A stretch of 21,517 nucleotides of DNA from an uncultured Bacteroidales bacterium. GTDB taxonomy: Bacteria; Bacteroidota; Bacteroidia; Bacteroidales; Bacteroidaceae. The position numbers were made by a program, and so were the translations under genes. The stretch is taken from NCBI GenBank assembly GCA_937914945.1, contig CALGJF010000035.1, forward strand, positions 1 to 21,517, read 5' to 3'. Positions 8,018 through 15,979 of this stretch are shown piece after piece. The notes under the pieces are model-generated. The model was not told where the DNA came from. It did not search any database and worked only from the letters and a program-made list of their open reading frames with translations. How positions within the stretch are numbered: the stretch's first letter is position 1; each line of letters begins with the position of its first letter.

Positions 8018-9049
8018 TTATTGTTTTTTCAATGATTCAATCTCTTTCATGAGCTCTTTTACCTTCTTGTCGAGCTCGGGCAAGCGGCGCATATATGCCG
8101 AAATTCGCATATACTCCTTAGCCTCCATGGCAGGTGAGCCAAGCAACTGTTCGCCACCTTTGCGGCTGCCTATTGTACCGCACTGTGGGCCCACCATTGT
8201 GCGGTCGCCTATTGTGCAGTGTCCCGAAATACCAGCCTGTCCACCCATTACACACCATTCGCCTATTTTTGTGGAACCGGCAACGGCGGCTTGTGCAGCC
8301 ATAACCGTGTGCGAGCCAATCTCGTCGTTGTGTGCAATCTGTATAAGGTTGTCTAACTTTACACCCTGGTGTATAATCGTTGAACCCATGGTGGCGCGGT
8401 CTATACATGTGTTGGCGCCAATCTCCACGTTGTCTTCTATAACAACAATACCCGTTTGGGGAATCTTGTTGTAGCCGTCGGCTGTGGGGGCAAAACCGAA
8501 TCCGTCGGCACCTATTACGCTGCCGCTGTGCAGAATACAGTTGTTGCCAATGCGGCAATCGTGATAAACGGTAACGTGTGCATAGAGTATGCAGTTATTG
8601 CCAATTTTGGCACCATCGCCCACCGAAACACCATCGTGGATGAAACAGCCATCGCCAATCTCGCAGCCGTCTCCAATCACTGCAAAGGGTGCAATGTAGC
8701 AATTCTCGCCCACCTTTGCAGTGGGGGATATAGATGCAAGTGAGCTTATTCCCTGTTTCTTGGGTTTGCTTGCCTCGTACATTGTCATGAGCTTTGCAAG
8801 GCTCTCATATGCATTGTCAACTTTTATGAGTGTGGCTTTTATCTCGCCCTTTGCTTCAAAGTCCTTGTTCACAAGCACCACCGATGAATTTGTGGTATAT
8901 ATATATTCGGTATATTTGGGATTAGCCAAGAATGATATTGCACCGGGTGTGCCTTCCTCTATTTTTGCAAATGTATAAACCTCGGCATCTTTGTTGCCTA
9001 TAACCTCGCCGTTGATAAACGATGCTATTTGTTGAGCTGTGAATTTCAT
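8018..9049 (-). CDS. lpxD: UDP-3-O-acylglucosamine N-acyltransferase
   Basis: This 343-residue enzyme carries out the third step of lipid A synthesis, N-acylation of UDP-3-O-acyl-glucosamine. The N-terminal uridine-binding domain spans about 1-100 (opening MKFTAQQIASFINGE). A left-handed beta-helix of hexapeptide repeats covers about 105-320, with GADGFGFAP at 180-188 and the catalytic His240 in IQIAHND. A C-terminal helix at about 322-343, rich in Lys and Glu, probably helps trimer formation. It is the first gene of the lpx block, preceded by a 153-bp leader. The identification is secure. Confidence 0.96.
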   Translation of the reverse strand: MKFTAQQIASFINGEVIGNKDAEVYTFAKIEEGTPGAISFLANPKYTEYIYTTNSSVVLVNKDFEAKGEIKATLIKVDNAYESLAKLMTMYEASKPKKQGISSLASISPTAKVGENCYIAPFAVIGDGCEIGDGCFIHDGVSVGDGAKIGNNCILYAHVTVYHDCRIGNNCILHSGSVIGADGFGFAPTADGYNKIPQTGIVVIEDNVEIGANTCIDRATMGSTIIHQGVKLDNLIQIAHNDEIGSHTVMAAQAAVAGSTKIGEWCVMGGQAGISGHCTIGDRTMVGPQCGTIGSRKGGEQLLGSPAMEAKEYMRISAYMRRLPELDKKVKELMKEIESLKKQ

Positions 9050-9205
9050 ATCTATATAGAAACTTTTAATTTTTCATAAGTTATCAACAGTTAAACCGTT
9101 GCCGCTTCGTGCGGGTCTCTTTATGTTTTTCAAATACGAAGATAACTCTTTTGTTCCAATTCTCTGTGGCTTTATGTATAAAATAACGCAAAAAATGCAA
9201 AATTA
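9050..9205 (-). promoter_or_regulatory. Leader and candidate promoter of the lpx block
   Basis: The 153 bp between pyrF and lpxD form the only long gap in the purM-to-miaA run. On the minus strand a TAATTTTG box (9198-9205) matches the Bacteroidetes -7 consensus exactly and overlaps the pyrF stop codon. No good TTTG -33 box is found about 20 bp upstream. If used, it would give a 5' leader of about 140 nt. I see no coding sequence or strong hairpin in the leader. Weak call. Confidence 0.35.
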
Positions 9206-10033
9206 GACGATATTGTGGGCTTTTAATTCACGTTCCATCTGTTGTTGGTAGTCGCGCGCCTTTTCTGCAGCCACAGTTGCGAAGTTCTCGCTGCCATCGG
9301 CAAAAATGATGGCACGGCTGGCGTTTACAAGCAAGCCGCAGTCGCTGTTCATACCATATTTGCATACCTCCTCGAGCGAGCCACCTTGTGCTCCCACACC
9401 GGGAACAAGCAGGAAATGGTTGGGTACTATACGGCGTACATTCTCAAACGATTTGCCTTGTGTGGCACCCACTACATACATCATGTTTCGGTCGCTTCCC
9501 CATTGCTGCGATGTTGAAAGTACCTTTTCAAAAAGCATTGTTCCCTCCTCGTCTTTTGTGAGCTGGAAATCGTGTGAACCGGGGTTCGATGTAAGTGCAA
9601 GCAGTATCACCCATGTATCTTCGTAGGCAAGGAAGGGTTTTACACTATCCTCTCCCATGTATGGGGCTACTGTGAGAGCGTCCACTTTCATCTCTTCGAA
9701 GAACGAGCGGGCGTATAGCGCCGATGTGTTGCCTATGTCGCCACGTTTTGCATCGGCTATGATAAAGATTTCGGGGTAGTTCTCTTTTATGTACTTTACA
9801 GTCTTTTCAAAACTTATCCAACCCTTTACTCCGAATGCCTCGTAGAAGGCAAGGTTGGGCTTGTATGCAACGGTGTAGGGTGCTGTGGCATCGATGATTG
9901 CTTTGTTGAAATCGAATATTGCATCTTCGTTGTCTTTAATGCAAGCGGGCAGTTTCTTTATGTCGCTGTCGAGCCCTACACATAGAAACGAGCGTTTCTC
10001 TTTAATCTGTTTTACAAGTTGTTCTTTGTTCAT
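9203..10033 (-). CDS. pyrF: Orotidine 5'-phosphate decarboxylase, long subfamily
   Basis: This 276-residue enzyme catalyses the last step of de novo UMP synthesis. The family core DAKRGDIGNTS at 94-104 carries the catalytic Lys96 and Asp residues. The N-terminal FLCVGLDSD and the later VPGVGAQGG phosphate-binding loop agree. The length and the spacing inside the core fit the second PyrF subfamily (about 270 residues), not the shorter enterobacterial type. It lies 14 bp downstream of prfA. The identification is secure. Confidence 0.96.
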   Translation of the reverse strand: MNKEQLVKQIKEKRSFLCVGLDSDIKKLPACIKDNEDAIFDFNKAIIDATAPYTVAYKPNLAFYEAFGVKGWISFEKTVKYIKENYPEIFIIADAKRGDIGNTSALYARSFFEEMKVDALTVAPYMGEDSVKPFLAYEDTWVILLALTSNPGSHDFQLTKDEEGTMLFEKVLSTSQQWGSDRNMMYVVGATQGKSFENVRRIVPNHFLLVPGVGAQGGSLEEVCKYGMNSDCGLLVNASRAIIFADGSENFATVAAEKARDYQQQMERELKAHNIV

Positions 10034-10047
10034 GATTTATGGTTTTG

Positions 10048-11160
10048 TTATAGTTCGTTTTCTTTCATTCTCTCTGTGTTCTCGGCCACAATAAGGTGGT
10101 CTATGCAATCCTGTATGTCGCCATTGACAAAGGCCGACAGGTTGTATATCGTATAGTTTATGCGATGGTCGGTGATGCGCCCTTGCGGGTAGTTGTATGT
10201 GCGTATCTTTGCCGAACGATCGCCGGTAGATACCATTGTCTTGCGCTTGCTTGCAATGTCGTCGGCATAGCGCTGATGCTCGCGATCATATATAAGGGTG
10301 CGCAGGCGTGCGAGAGCACGCTCTTTGTTCTTGGGTTGGTCGCGTGTTTCGGTACATTCGATGAGAATCTCCTCGGTTTGGCCGGTTTCGGGGTTCAGCC
10401 ATGGATAGCGTAAACGCACGCCCGATTCCACTTTGTTTACATTCTGGCCGCCGGCACCGCTTGAACGGAATGTATCCCATTTGATGGCACTCTCGGTAAT
10501 CTCCACGTCAAAGGCTTCGGCTTCGGGGAGCACTGCCACCGATGCTGCCGATGTATGTACGCGGCCTTGTGTTTCGGTGGCGGGTACTCGCTGCACACGA
10601 TGTACTCCCGATTCATATTTAAGCGTGCCATATACCTTTTCACCTGTAACGGTACATATAATCTCCTTGTATCCACCCGATGTGCCTTCGCTGCAACTCG
10701 AAACCTCGAGCCTCCACCCCTTGGTCTCGCAATATTTGCTATACATGCGGAAGAGGTCCCCGGCAAATATGGCAGCCTCGTCGCCGCCTGTACCACCACG
10801 AATTTCAAGAATGGCATTTTTGTCGTCTTGCGGGTCGGCAGGTATAAGCAGCAATTTTATCTGCTCCTCTGTGGCGGGTATCTCTTTTTCGCAGTTATCG
10901 AGTTCCTCGCGTGCCATCTCGCGCAGTTCGGGGTCGCTCTCGTTGGCAAGCAGGTCTTTTGCTTCGCGCAGCGATGTCAGCAGCCCTATGTATCGTTTGC
11001 GTGCGGCAAGAATATTCTCCAGCTCGCGGTACTCTTTATTGAGCCTTACATAACGCTTCATGTCAGCCACCACGGCGGGGTCGGTAATCAGCGTCGATAC
11101 CTCCTGAAAGCGGGCTTCAAGGTCGTTTAGTTTGCTCAAAAGTGAATTTTCGTTCTCCAT
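10048..11160 (-). CDS. prfA: Peptide chain release factor 1
   Basis: This 370-residue factor releases finished chains at UAA and UAG. The PAT motif at 193-195 marks RF1 rather than RF2. The GGQ motif at 237-239 (SGAGGQNVNKVESG) is the peptidyl-tRNA hydrolysis loop and the methylation target. The N-terminal coiled-coil domain spans about 1-105. No programmed frameshift is present, unlike in prfB. It sits between purM (18 bp upstream) and pyrF (14 bp downstream), so a translation factor is co-transcribed with two nucleotide synthesis genes. Confidence 0.97.
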   Translation of the reverse strand: MENENSLLSKLNDLEARFQEVSTLITDPAVVADMKRYVRLNKEYRELENILAARKRYIGLLTSLREAKDLLANESDPELREMAREELDNCEKEIPATEEQIKLLLIPADPQDDKNAILEIRGGTGGDEAAIFAGDLFRMYSKYCETKGWRLEVSSCSEGTSGGYKEIICTVTGEKVYGTLKYESGVHRVQRVPATETQGRVHTSAASVAVLPEAEAFDVEITESAIKWDTFRSSGAGGQNVNKVESGVRLRYPWLNPETGQTEEILIECTETRDQPKNKERALARLRTLIYDREHQRYADDIASKRKTMVSTGDRSAKIRTYNYPQGRITDHRINYTIYNLSAFVNGDIQDCIDHLIVAENTERMKENEL

Positions 11161-11178
11161 CGTTTCTTTTATAGCTTC

Positions 11179-12345
11179 TTAATATTTGAATGTGCCGTAG
11201 GGGCTTTCAATTATTAGCTCGTTCTGTTCGGCATCCTCCACGCGGCCCACAATCTGTGCATCCACGCCGAAACTTTTGCTTATGGCAATAATCTCATCGG
11301 CAAATTCGGGCTTCACATACACTTCCAAGCGGTGGCCCATGTTGAACACTTTATACATTTCGGCCCAATCGGTACCGCTCTGCTCCTTGATGGTTTTGAA
11401 CAGTGGGGGAATGGGGAATAAATTGTCTTTAATCACCCGTTTGTTCTCTACAAAGTGCATAACCTTTGTCTGTGCGCCACCCGAGCAGTGTACCATGCCA
11501 TGAATGTTGGGGCGCAATGCATCAAGAATCTTTTTCACTATAGGTGCGTATGTGCGGGTGGGGGAGAGTACCAGCTTGCCTGCATCTATGGGAGAATCTT
11601 CCACCTTGTCGGTGAGTTTAAGACCGCCCGAATATATCAGCTCGGCGGGCACTCCCTTGTCGTAGCTTTCGGGGTACTTTTCGGCAAGATATTTGCTGAA
11701 TACATCGTGGCGTGCCGATGTGAGGCCGTTGCTGCCCATGCCACCGTTGTACTCCTTTTCGTATGTGGCCTGCCCGTATGATGCAAGACCCACAATCACA
11801 TCGCCTGCTGCGATGTTGGCATTGTCGATGACATCGCTACGTTTCATGCGGCAGGTAACGGTGCTGTCCACAATGATGGTGCGCACAAGATCGCCCACAT
11901 CGGCAGTCTCGCCACCTGTGGCATATACACCCACACCCATCTCGCGCAGCTCGGCAAGCAATTCATCGGTGCCGTTGATGATGGCCGAGATGACCTCGCC
12001 CGGCATAAGCAGCTTGTTGCGTCCTATGGTGGATGATACAAGGATGTTATCCGTTGCACCCACACAGAGAAGGTCGTCTATGTTCATTATGAGTGCATCC
12101 TGTGCAATACCTTTCCACACCGAAATGTCGCCTGTCTCTTTCCAATAGAGATACGCAAGTGAGGATTTTGTACCCGCACCATCGGCGTGCATTATATTGC
12201 AATATTCGGGGTCGCCACCCAGAATGTCGGGGATTATTTTACAAAACGCTTTGGGGTAAAGTCCCTTGTCGATGTTTTTAATTGCGTTGTGAACATCTTC
12301 TTTTGATGCCGAAACTCCGCGCATCATGTAACGTTGGTCGCTCAT
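11179..12345 (-). CDS. purM: Phosphoribosylformylglycinamidine cyclo-ligase (AIR synthetase)
   Basis: This 388-residue enzyme catalyses the ATP-dependent ring closure of FGAM to AIR, the fifth step of purine synthesis. The signature HADGAGTKSSLAYLYW lies near residues 53-68, followed by ALIMNIDDLLCVGA and the GGETADVGD loop. It is about 40 residues longer than the enterobacterial enzyme, which fits the long form found in Bacteroidetes. It is the first gene of the purM-prfA-pyrF run and diverges from the quinone-reductase-like gene. Its leader holds a -7 box and a near-palindrome. Confidence 0.95.
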   Translation of the reverse strand: MSDQRYMMRGVSASKEDVHNAIKNIDKGLYPKAFCKIIPDILGGDPEYCNIMHADGAGTKSSLAYLYWKETGDISVWKGIAQDALIMNIDDLLCVGATDNILVSSTIGRNKLLMPGEVISAIINGTDELLAELREMGVGVYATGGETADVGDLVRTIIVDSTVTCRMKRSDVIDNANIAAGDVIVGLASYGQATYEKEYNGGMGSNGLTSARHDVFSKYLAEKYPESYDKGVPAELIYSGGLKLTDKVEDSPIDAGKLVLSPTRTYAPIVKKILDALRPNIHGMVHCSGGAQTKVMHFVENKRVIKDNLFPIPPLFKTIKEQSGTDWAEMYKVFNMGHRLEVYVKPEFADEIIAISKSFGVDAQIVGRVEDAEQNELIIESPYGTFKY

Positions 12346-12426
12346 TTATTCTATCTGTTTTATTATTGTTTTTCATCCGTTTTGTGCCGTGGCAATGCGT
12401 GTTATTCGCCTTGCGTGCGCGTGCGA

Positions 12427-12461
12427 TGTGAGTGCGCACACACAAATAATATGCAAATATA
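12427..12461 (-). promoter_or_regulatory. Candidate purM promoter with adjacent near-palindrome
   Basis: On the minus strand TATATTTG (12454-12461) matches the -7 consensus exactly. The nearest TTTG lies 24 bp upstream, a little far for a -33 box. Just downstream, an 18-bp element at 12427-12444 (TGTGAGTGCGCACACACA on the plus strand) is palindromic except for one mismatched pair, with the perfect core GTGCGCAC. It would fall at or near the start of the transcript, about 80 bases before the purM ATG. A regulatory role is inferred. Confidence 0.4.
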
Positions 12462-12623
12462 ATAAAAGCCTTTGAGGTAAAAAAACAAACTCCTTACTAT
12501 TTTTAACATTGCGCCGCTTGGCGTGCTTTATATTAGCCCTCCTGTGCGTTTCCGCCCCTCCGTTTGTGTCGTATGTCGATAAACAAAATTCTCCGCGTAG
12601 CTGTTTCTTGTAATAAAAACAGT

Positions 12624-13235
12624 ATGAAAACTCTGATAGTCTTTAATCATCCTTACGACGGCAGTTTCTGCAATGCTCTCCTTATGGCAGCCAAGCGCGG
12701 TGCCGAGCAGTGTGGCGAGTGCGGTGTGATAAATCTTGATAAAGAGAACTTTAATCCTGTGATGAGCAGTCACGACCTTCATGCTTTTGTTCTTGCCCGC
12801 CACGAGCCTGAAAAAGCTTTTGCCCTGCTCGATAAACAGGTGTTGGCATACAAGGCAAAATTGGAAGAGGCCGAGCACCTCGCTTTTATCTTCCCTGTGT
12901 GGTGGATGCTCATGCCTGCCCTCACAAAAGGTTTTATAGATAGAGTGATTGTTCCGCTTGTGGCATATGATTATGCGCCCGACGGCACCATGCGGTCGCG
13001 TCTTGAAAAATTGAAAAGGGTAACGGTGGTTACCACGATGAATACCCCGCCCGATGTATATGAAAGAAATTTCGGCAATGCGCTTTCAAAAGCTTTGTTC
13101 CAGGGAACCTTTGAAGCCATAGGCATAAAAAACTGCCATTGGATAAGCCTTAACATGGTGTCGGGTGTGGATGAGCAGCAGCGCGAGCGATGGCTCGAAA
13201 AGGTGGAAGAATATTTCTCCTCGGAAACCTTTTGA
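12624..13235 (+). CDS. NAD(P)H:quinone-reductase-like flavodoxin-fold protein
   Basis: This 203-residue protein belongs to the NAD(P)H dehydrogenase (quinone) / flavodoxin-like group that includes KefF, MdaB and NQO1. FNHPYDGSFCNAL near residue 7 is the FMN/FAD phosphate-binding loop. FIFPVWWMLMPALTKGFIDRV at about 88-108 is the family's flavin-binding signature. It probably reduces quinones or other electrophiles with two electrons. I chose the start at 12624 because it directly opens the beta-strand MKTLIVFNHP; upstream in-frame ATGs at 12564 and 12573 add unrelated residues. It is monocistronic, diverging from purM. Its last codons lie within a terminator hairpin. The substrate is unknown. 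Confidence 0.88.
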   Translation: MKTLIVFNHPYDGSFCNALLMAAKRGAEQCGECGVINLDKENFNPVMSSHDLHAFVLARHEPEKAFALLDKQVLAYKAKLEEAEHLAFIFPVWWMLMPALTKGFIDRVIVPLVAYDYAPDGTMRSRLEKLKRVTVVTTMNTPPDVYERNFGNALSKALFQGTFEAIGIKNCHWISLNMVSGVDEQQRERWLEKVEEYFSSETF

Positions 13236-13262
13236 CGGGTAACCGAGGAGATAGTAATTTTT
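13216..13262 (+). terminator. Terminator hairpin spanning the quinone-reductase stop codon
   Basis: A perfect 9-bp inverted repeat, TCTCCTCGG (13216-13224) and CCGAGGAGA (13243-13251), encloses an 18-base loop with an inner ACC/GGT pairing. The TGA stop at 13233-13235 lies in the loop. A T-run follows at 13258-13262. The stem therefore encodes the last residues of the protein. It lies between convergent genes. Confidence 0.65.
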
Positions 13263-13270
13263 GCGTGCTG

Positions 13271-13579
13271 TTATAACAGGTATTTTGTGAGGAAGAATAC
13301 TGCGAGTATATACATGCCAAGCCTCAATCTTTTGTAATGCCCCGTGAGAAGGCAAAGCAGAACGTATGAGATATGTCCCCAAATGATGCCTTCGGATATG
13401 CTATATGTGAGCGGCATGAATACTATACATACGAAAGCCTTTGTCCATGCCTGCGTTGCTCAAAATGTTGGGGTTTACGGCAAGGATATATGCCATTGTC
13501 ATGAAGGTGTGAGGCCCGACATTATTTCGGTGCGCATGGTGGTTTTTGCGGGGTCAAACCCGAATAGTTTTTGTAGCAT
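13271..13579 (-). pseudogene. Gutted purine permease relic (NCS2/AzgA-like)
   Basis: Read on the minus strand, this 309-bp stretch carries both ends of a purine permease of the NCS2 AzgA/GhxP group but no middle. From ATG at 13579 it gives MLQKLFGFDP, then TEIMSGLT. A missing base near 13506-13511 shifts the frame, which continues as FMTMAYILAVNPNILS and NAGMDKG. Near 13430-13443 the sequence jumps in yet another frame to the family's C-terminus, with MPLTYSISEGI, GHISYVLL and MYILAVFFLTKYLL, and then TAA at 13271-13273. Intact members have about 430-450 residues; only about 96 remain, so roughly 1 kb is lost, besides the single-base frameshift. It cannot encode a transporter. The family call is from my own translation and recall. 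Confidence 0.8.
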
Positions 13580-13630
13580 TTGGGTAGTTTCTTGTGTTTG
13601 TGTTTTGTAATATTTTGCAAAAGAAAATAA

Positions 13631-13681
13631 AATAAATGAAAGTGAGAAATTTCTCACTTTCATTTATTGACAGTCTTTTTT
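13631..13681. terminator. 38-bp perfect palindrome, likely bidirectional terminator
   Basis: Bases 13631-13668 form a perfect 38-bp palindrome (arms of 19, centre GAAATTTC). A T-run at 13675-13681 follows on the plus strand, and on the minus strand a TTATTTTATTTTC stretch follows directly. It lies 66 bp after the stop of the CPHC protein gene and 52 bp before the permease relic, so it probably ends transcription of the former. With no loop bases the RNA hairpin must open a few central pairs. Confidence 0.6.
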
Positions 13682-13734
13682 TACCGTGGATAAATATTTT
13701 ACTGTAATGTTCTGATTTGTAATATATAGGATTG

Positions 13735-13998
13735 TTAATCTTCAAGCGTTGCTTCAAGTATTTTGCGCACATCCTCTTTGCTCACTACTCCCTCATGTAC
13801 CTTGCTGTCGTCAATGTAGAATGTGGGCACGAGAAAGTAGTCGAACATGGCTGCATAGTCCACTTCCAAGGTCTCTTCTACCAGCTGTGGTTCTATAGTG
13901 CGGTAGAGGTCGTTCTCCTCTTTTAGTGCCTCGATGTACTTGAATGCCTTTTTGCAATGCGGGCAATCCTCTCTGTAAAATATCTGTAATCTTTTCAT
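13735..13998 (-). CDS. Small glutaredoxin/thioredoxin-like protein
   Basis: This 87-residue single-domain protein has the redox motif CPHC at residues 12-15 after the first strand (RLQIFYRED). VPTFYID around residue 57-63 supplies the cis-proline loop before strand three, as in the thioredoxin fold. The length fits glutaredoxin-like proteins. It has no signal peptide, so it acts in the cytoplasm. It stands alone, with the palindromic terminator behind it and a TAAATTTG box about 93 bp upstream. Its partner protein cannot be inferred, and the neighbours do not share an obvious redox task. Confidence 0.85.
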   Translation of the reverse strand: MKRLQIFYREDCPHCKKAFKYIEALKEENDLYRTIEPQLVEETLEVDYAAMFDYFLVPTFYIDDSKVHEGVVSKEDVRKILEATLED

Positions 13999-14311
13999 GG
14001 CTATGTTTTTAGTCTACAACAATCCGAGGTTTTGTTTTTCTTTTCAAATCTGCTTTTTTTTGAGTTTTTTGTTCAAGGGGATTGTGGTTGCAAATTTAGT
14101 TAAAAAAGTATATATAATAATTTATTCTCACTGCATATTTTCTGTTTTCGTGGCTTTTTTGTATATTCGCAAAGTTTTATCGCCGGCTTGTTTCGGTCGG
14201 TGTGTTTTGCCCTCTTTGGGCGTGGCAAAATTAACGATTTTGTCTTGGTGTTTTGCGGTTGCATGCCGCGTTAATTTGGGAATTATTTATTAACTTTTTA
14301 ATCTTAAATCT
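13999..14311. promoter_or_regulatory. Divergent intergenic region between CPHC gene and POT transporter
   Basis: This is a 313-bp, A/T-rich region without a gene that I can support. On the minus strand TAAATTTG (14091-14098) matches the -7 consensus and could serve the CPHC gene, but no clear -33 box accompanies it. On the plus strand an inverted repeat (TTTTGCC at 14205-14211, GGCAAAA at 14224-14230) lies about 80 bp before the transporter start and may form a leader hairpin. TAATTTG near 14273 is only a partial -7 match. I see no riboswitch that I recognise. Confidence 0.35.
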
Positions 14312-15847
14312 ATGTTTGAAGGACAACCAAAAGGCTTGTATGCCTTGGCTTTGGCCAACACCGGTGAGCGTTTCGGCTACTACACTATGTTGGCTGTGTT
14401 TGTGATGTTCCTGCAGGCGAACTTTGGATTCTCCAGTGCTCTTGCAGGTTCTATTTATTCAGCCTTCCTGGGCTTTGTGTATTTTATGCCCTTGTTTGGT
14501 GGTATGGCTGCCGATAAGTTCGGTTATGGAAAGATGGTTACCATTGGTATCACCATTATGTTCTTGGGTTATGTAGTGCTTGCATTGCCTCTGGGTGCTA
14601 ATAATGTTGCTGTTGGTGCAATGGTTATGGCATTGGTACTCATATCACTTGGTACCGGTTTGTTCAAGGGTAACTTGCAGGTGATGGTAGGTAACCTCTA
14701 CGACGAGCCTAAATATGCTGCAAAGCGCGATGCCGGTTTCAGTGTGTTCTATATGGCTATCAACGTAGGTGCAATGTTTGCTCCCACTGCTGCCATTGAA
14801 ATTATGAAATGGGCGCAGAACTCTTTGGGTGTGAGCGAGGCCGACTCTTATCACTTTGCATTCGGCGTAGCCTGCCTTTCTCTTATCGTTTCAATCGCCA
14901 TTTACTATGCATTCCGTTCTACATTCAGCCACACCGATAGAGGCAAGGTTGCAGCTGCCGGTGGCGATGCTACCAATGTAAAGGAACTCACTCCTGCCGA
15001 GACAAAAGAGCGCATCGTGGCTCTCTGCCTTGTGTTTGCTGTGGTTATCTTCTTCTGGATGGCTTTCCACCAGAACGGCTCAACTCTCACATTCTTTGCC
15101 CGCGACTATACAGCTACAAGCTCAACAGGTATTGAGAGTATGGCATTCGATGTTGTAAACCTTGTGCTTGCCATCTTCTTGGTTTATGGTTTGTTTGGTC
15201 TGTTCCAGAGCACAACAGGCAAGGGTAAGGCTATTTCGGGTGCTGTTATATTGGCTGCTGTTGCCGGCTTGGCATATAAATATACAACACTTCCCGCTAC
15301 AACAGAGGTGAATGCTCCCATTTTCCAGCAGTTCAACGCTTGCTTTGTGGTTGCTCTTACTCCCGTCTCAATTGCAATCTTTGGTGCTCTTGCCAAGAAG
15401 GGTAAAGAGCCTTCGGCTCCTATGAAGATAGGTTTGGGTATGTTGGTTGCCGCTGTGGCTTACTTGTTGCTTACTGTTGGTTCACTTGGCTTGCCCGCTC
15501 CTGAGTTTGTTATGAACGCTGAAAGCGGTGTTATGGAGCCTGTGCATATGGCTAACGTGTCGCCCAACTGGTTGATTTCTACATACCTCGTTCTTACATT
15601 TGCCGAACTTCTCCTTTCTCCCATCGGTATTTCGTTTGTTACAAAGGTGGCTCCTCCCAAGTATGCCGGTATGATGATGGGTGGTTGGTTTGTTGCCACA
15701 GCTGTAGGTAACTTCCTTGTTGCTATTCCTGCTCTTATGTGGGGTGCTCCTTTAACTGTTGTTTGGGGTGTGCTCATAGGTATCTGCTTGCTTGCAGCAC
15801 TCTTCATCTTTGTTATTCTAAAACGTCTCGAGAAGGTTTCTAAGTAA
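14312..15847 (+). CDS. POT-family proton-coupled peptide transporter
   Basis: This is a 511-residue inner membrane transporter of the POT/PTR2 (DtpT-like) family, which imports di- and tripeptides with protons. The family ExxERFxYY motif appears in shifted form as NTGERFGYY (16-24, Glu19-Arg20-Phe21), followed by alternating hydrophobic segments. FGGMAADKFG matches the MFS loop 2-3 motif. GTGLFKGNLQVMVGNLY fits the region of helix 4. About 14 membrane segments are expected. Codons are more uniform than in the neighbours (many GGT, GCT, AAC, ATC, AAG), which suggests high expression. It is monocistronic, with a strong terminator 28 bp after the stop. Peptide specificity cannot be read. Confidence 0.93.
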   Translation: MFEGQPKGLYALALANTGERFGYYTMLAVFVMFLQANFGFSSALAGSIYSAFLGFVYFMPLFGGMAADKFGYGKMVTIGITIMFLGYVVLALPLGANNVAVGAMVMALVLISLGTGLFKGNLQVMVGNLYDEPKYAAKRDAGFSVFYMAINVGAMFAPTAAIEIMKWAQNSLGVSEADSYHFAFGVACLSLIVSIAIYYAFRSTFSHTDRGKVAAAGGDATNVKELTPAETKERIVALCLVFAVVIFFWMAFHQNGSTLTFFARDYTATSSTGIESMAFDVVNLVLAIFLVYGLFGLFQSTTGKGKAISGAVILAAVAGLAYKYTTLPATTEVNAPIFQQFNACFVVALTPVSIAIFGALAKKGKEPSAPMKIGLGMLVAAVAYLLLTVGSLGLPAPEFVMNAESGVMEPVHMANVSPNWLISTYLVLTFAELLLSPIGISFVTKVAPPKYAGMMMGGWFVATAVGNFLVAIPALMWGAPLTVVWGVLIGICLLAALFIFVILKRLEKVSK

Positions 15848-15875
15848 TTGCTACTTATAAATTCTTTTTATATAT

Positions 15876-15909
15876 GGAGCAACCTCTTTTCAGGGGTTGC
15901 TCCTTTTTT
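15876..15909 (+). terminator. Rho-independent terminator of the POT gene
   Basis: GGAGCAACC (15876-15884) pairs with GGTTGCTCC (15895-15903). Two further inner pairs extend the stem to 11 bp, with a 6-base loop. Six T residues follow at 15904-15909. A textbook intrinsic terminator. Confidence 0.9.
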
Positions 15910-15953
15910 ATTATGTTTTTTCTTTTATTATATAATAATATGCAAATTTTATG

Positions 15954-15979
15954 TAATTTTGCAGAATTGAAAATTCTGC
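15954..15979 (+). promoter_or_regulatory. Candidate -7 box and hairpin upstream of the S37 peptidase
   Basis: TAATTTTG (15954-15961) matches the Bacteroidetes -7 consensus exactly; no TTTG -33 box is found at the usual spacing. It runs directly into an inverted repeat, GCAGAATT (15961-15968) and AATTCTGC (15972-15979), with a 3-base spacer. The transcript would start within or just after this hairpin, giving a leader of about 140 nt. Confidence 0.4.

Noticed and set aside
9081..9089. TTATCAACA as a DnaA box in the lpxD leader
   Set aside because: A single copy with one mismatch, no dnaA/dnaN nearby and no origin features.
12346..12623. Purine riboswitch upstream of purM
   Set aside because: I see no conserved aptamer core of the purine riboswitch class in the leader on the minus strand.
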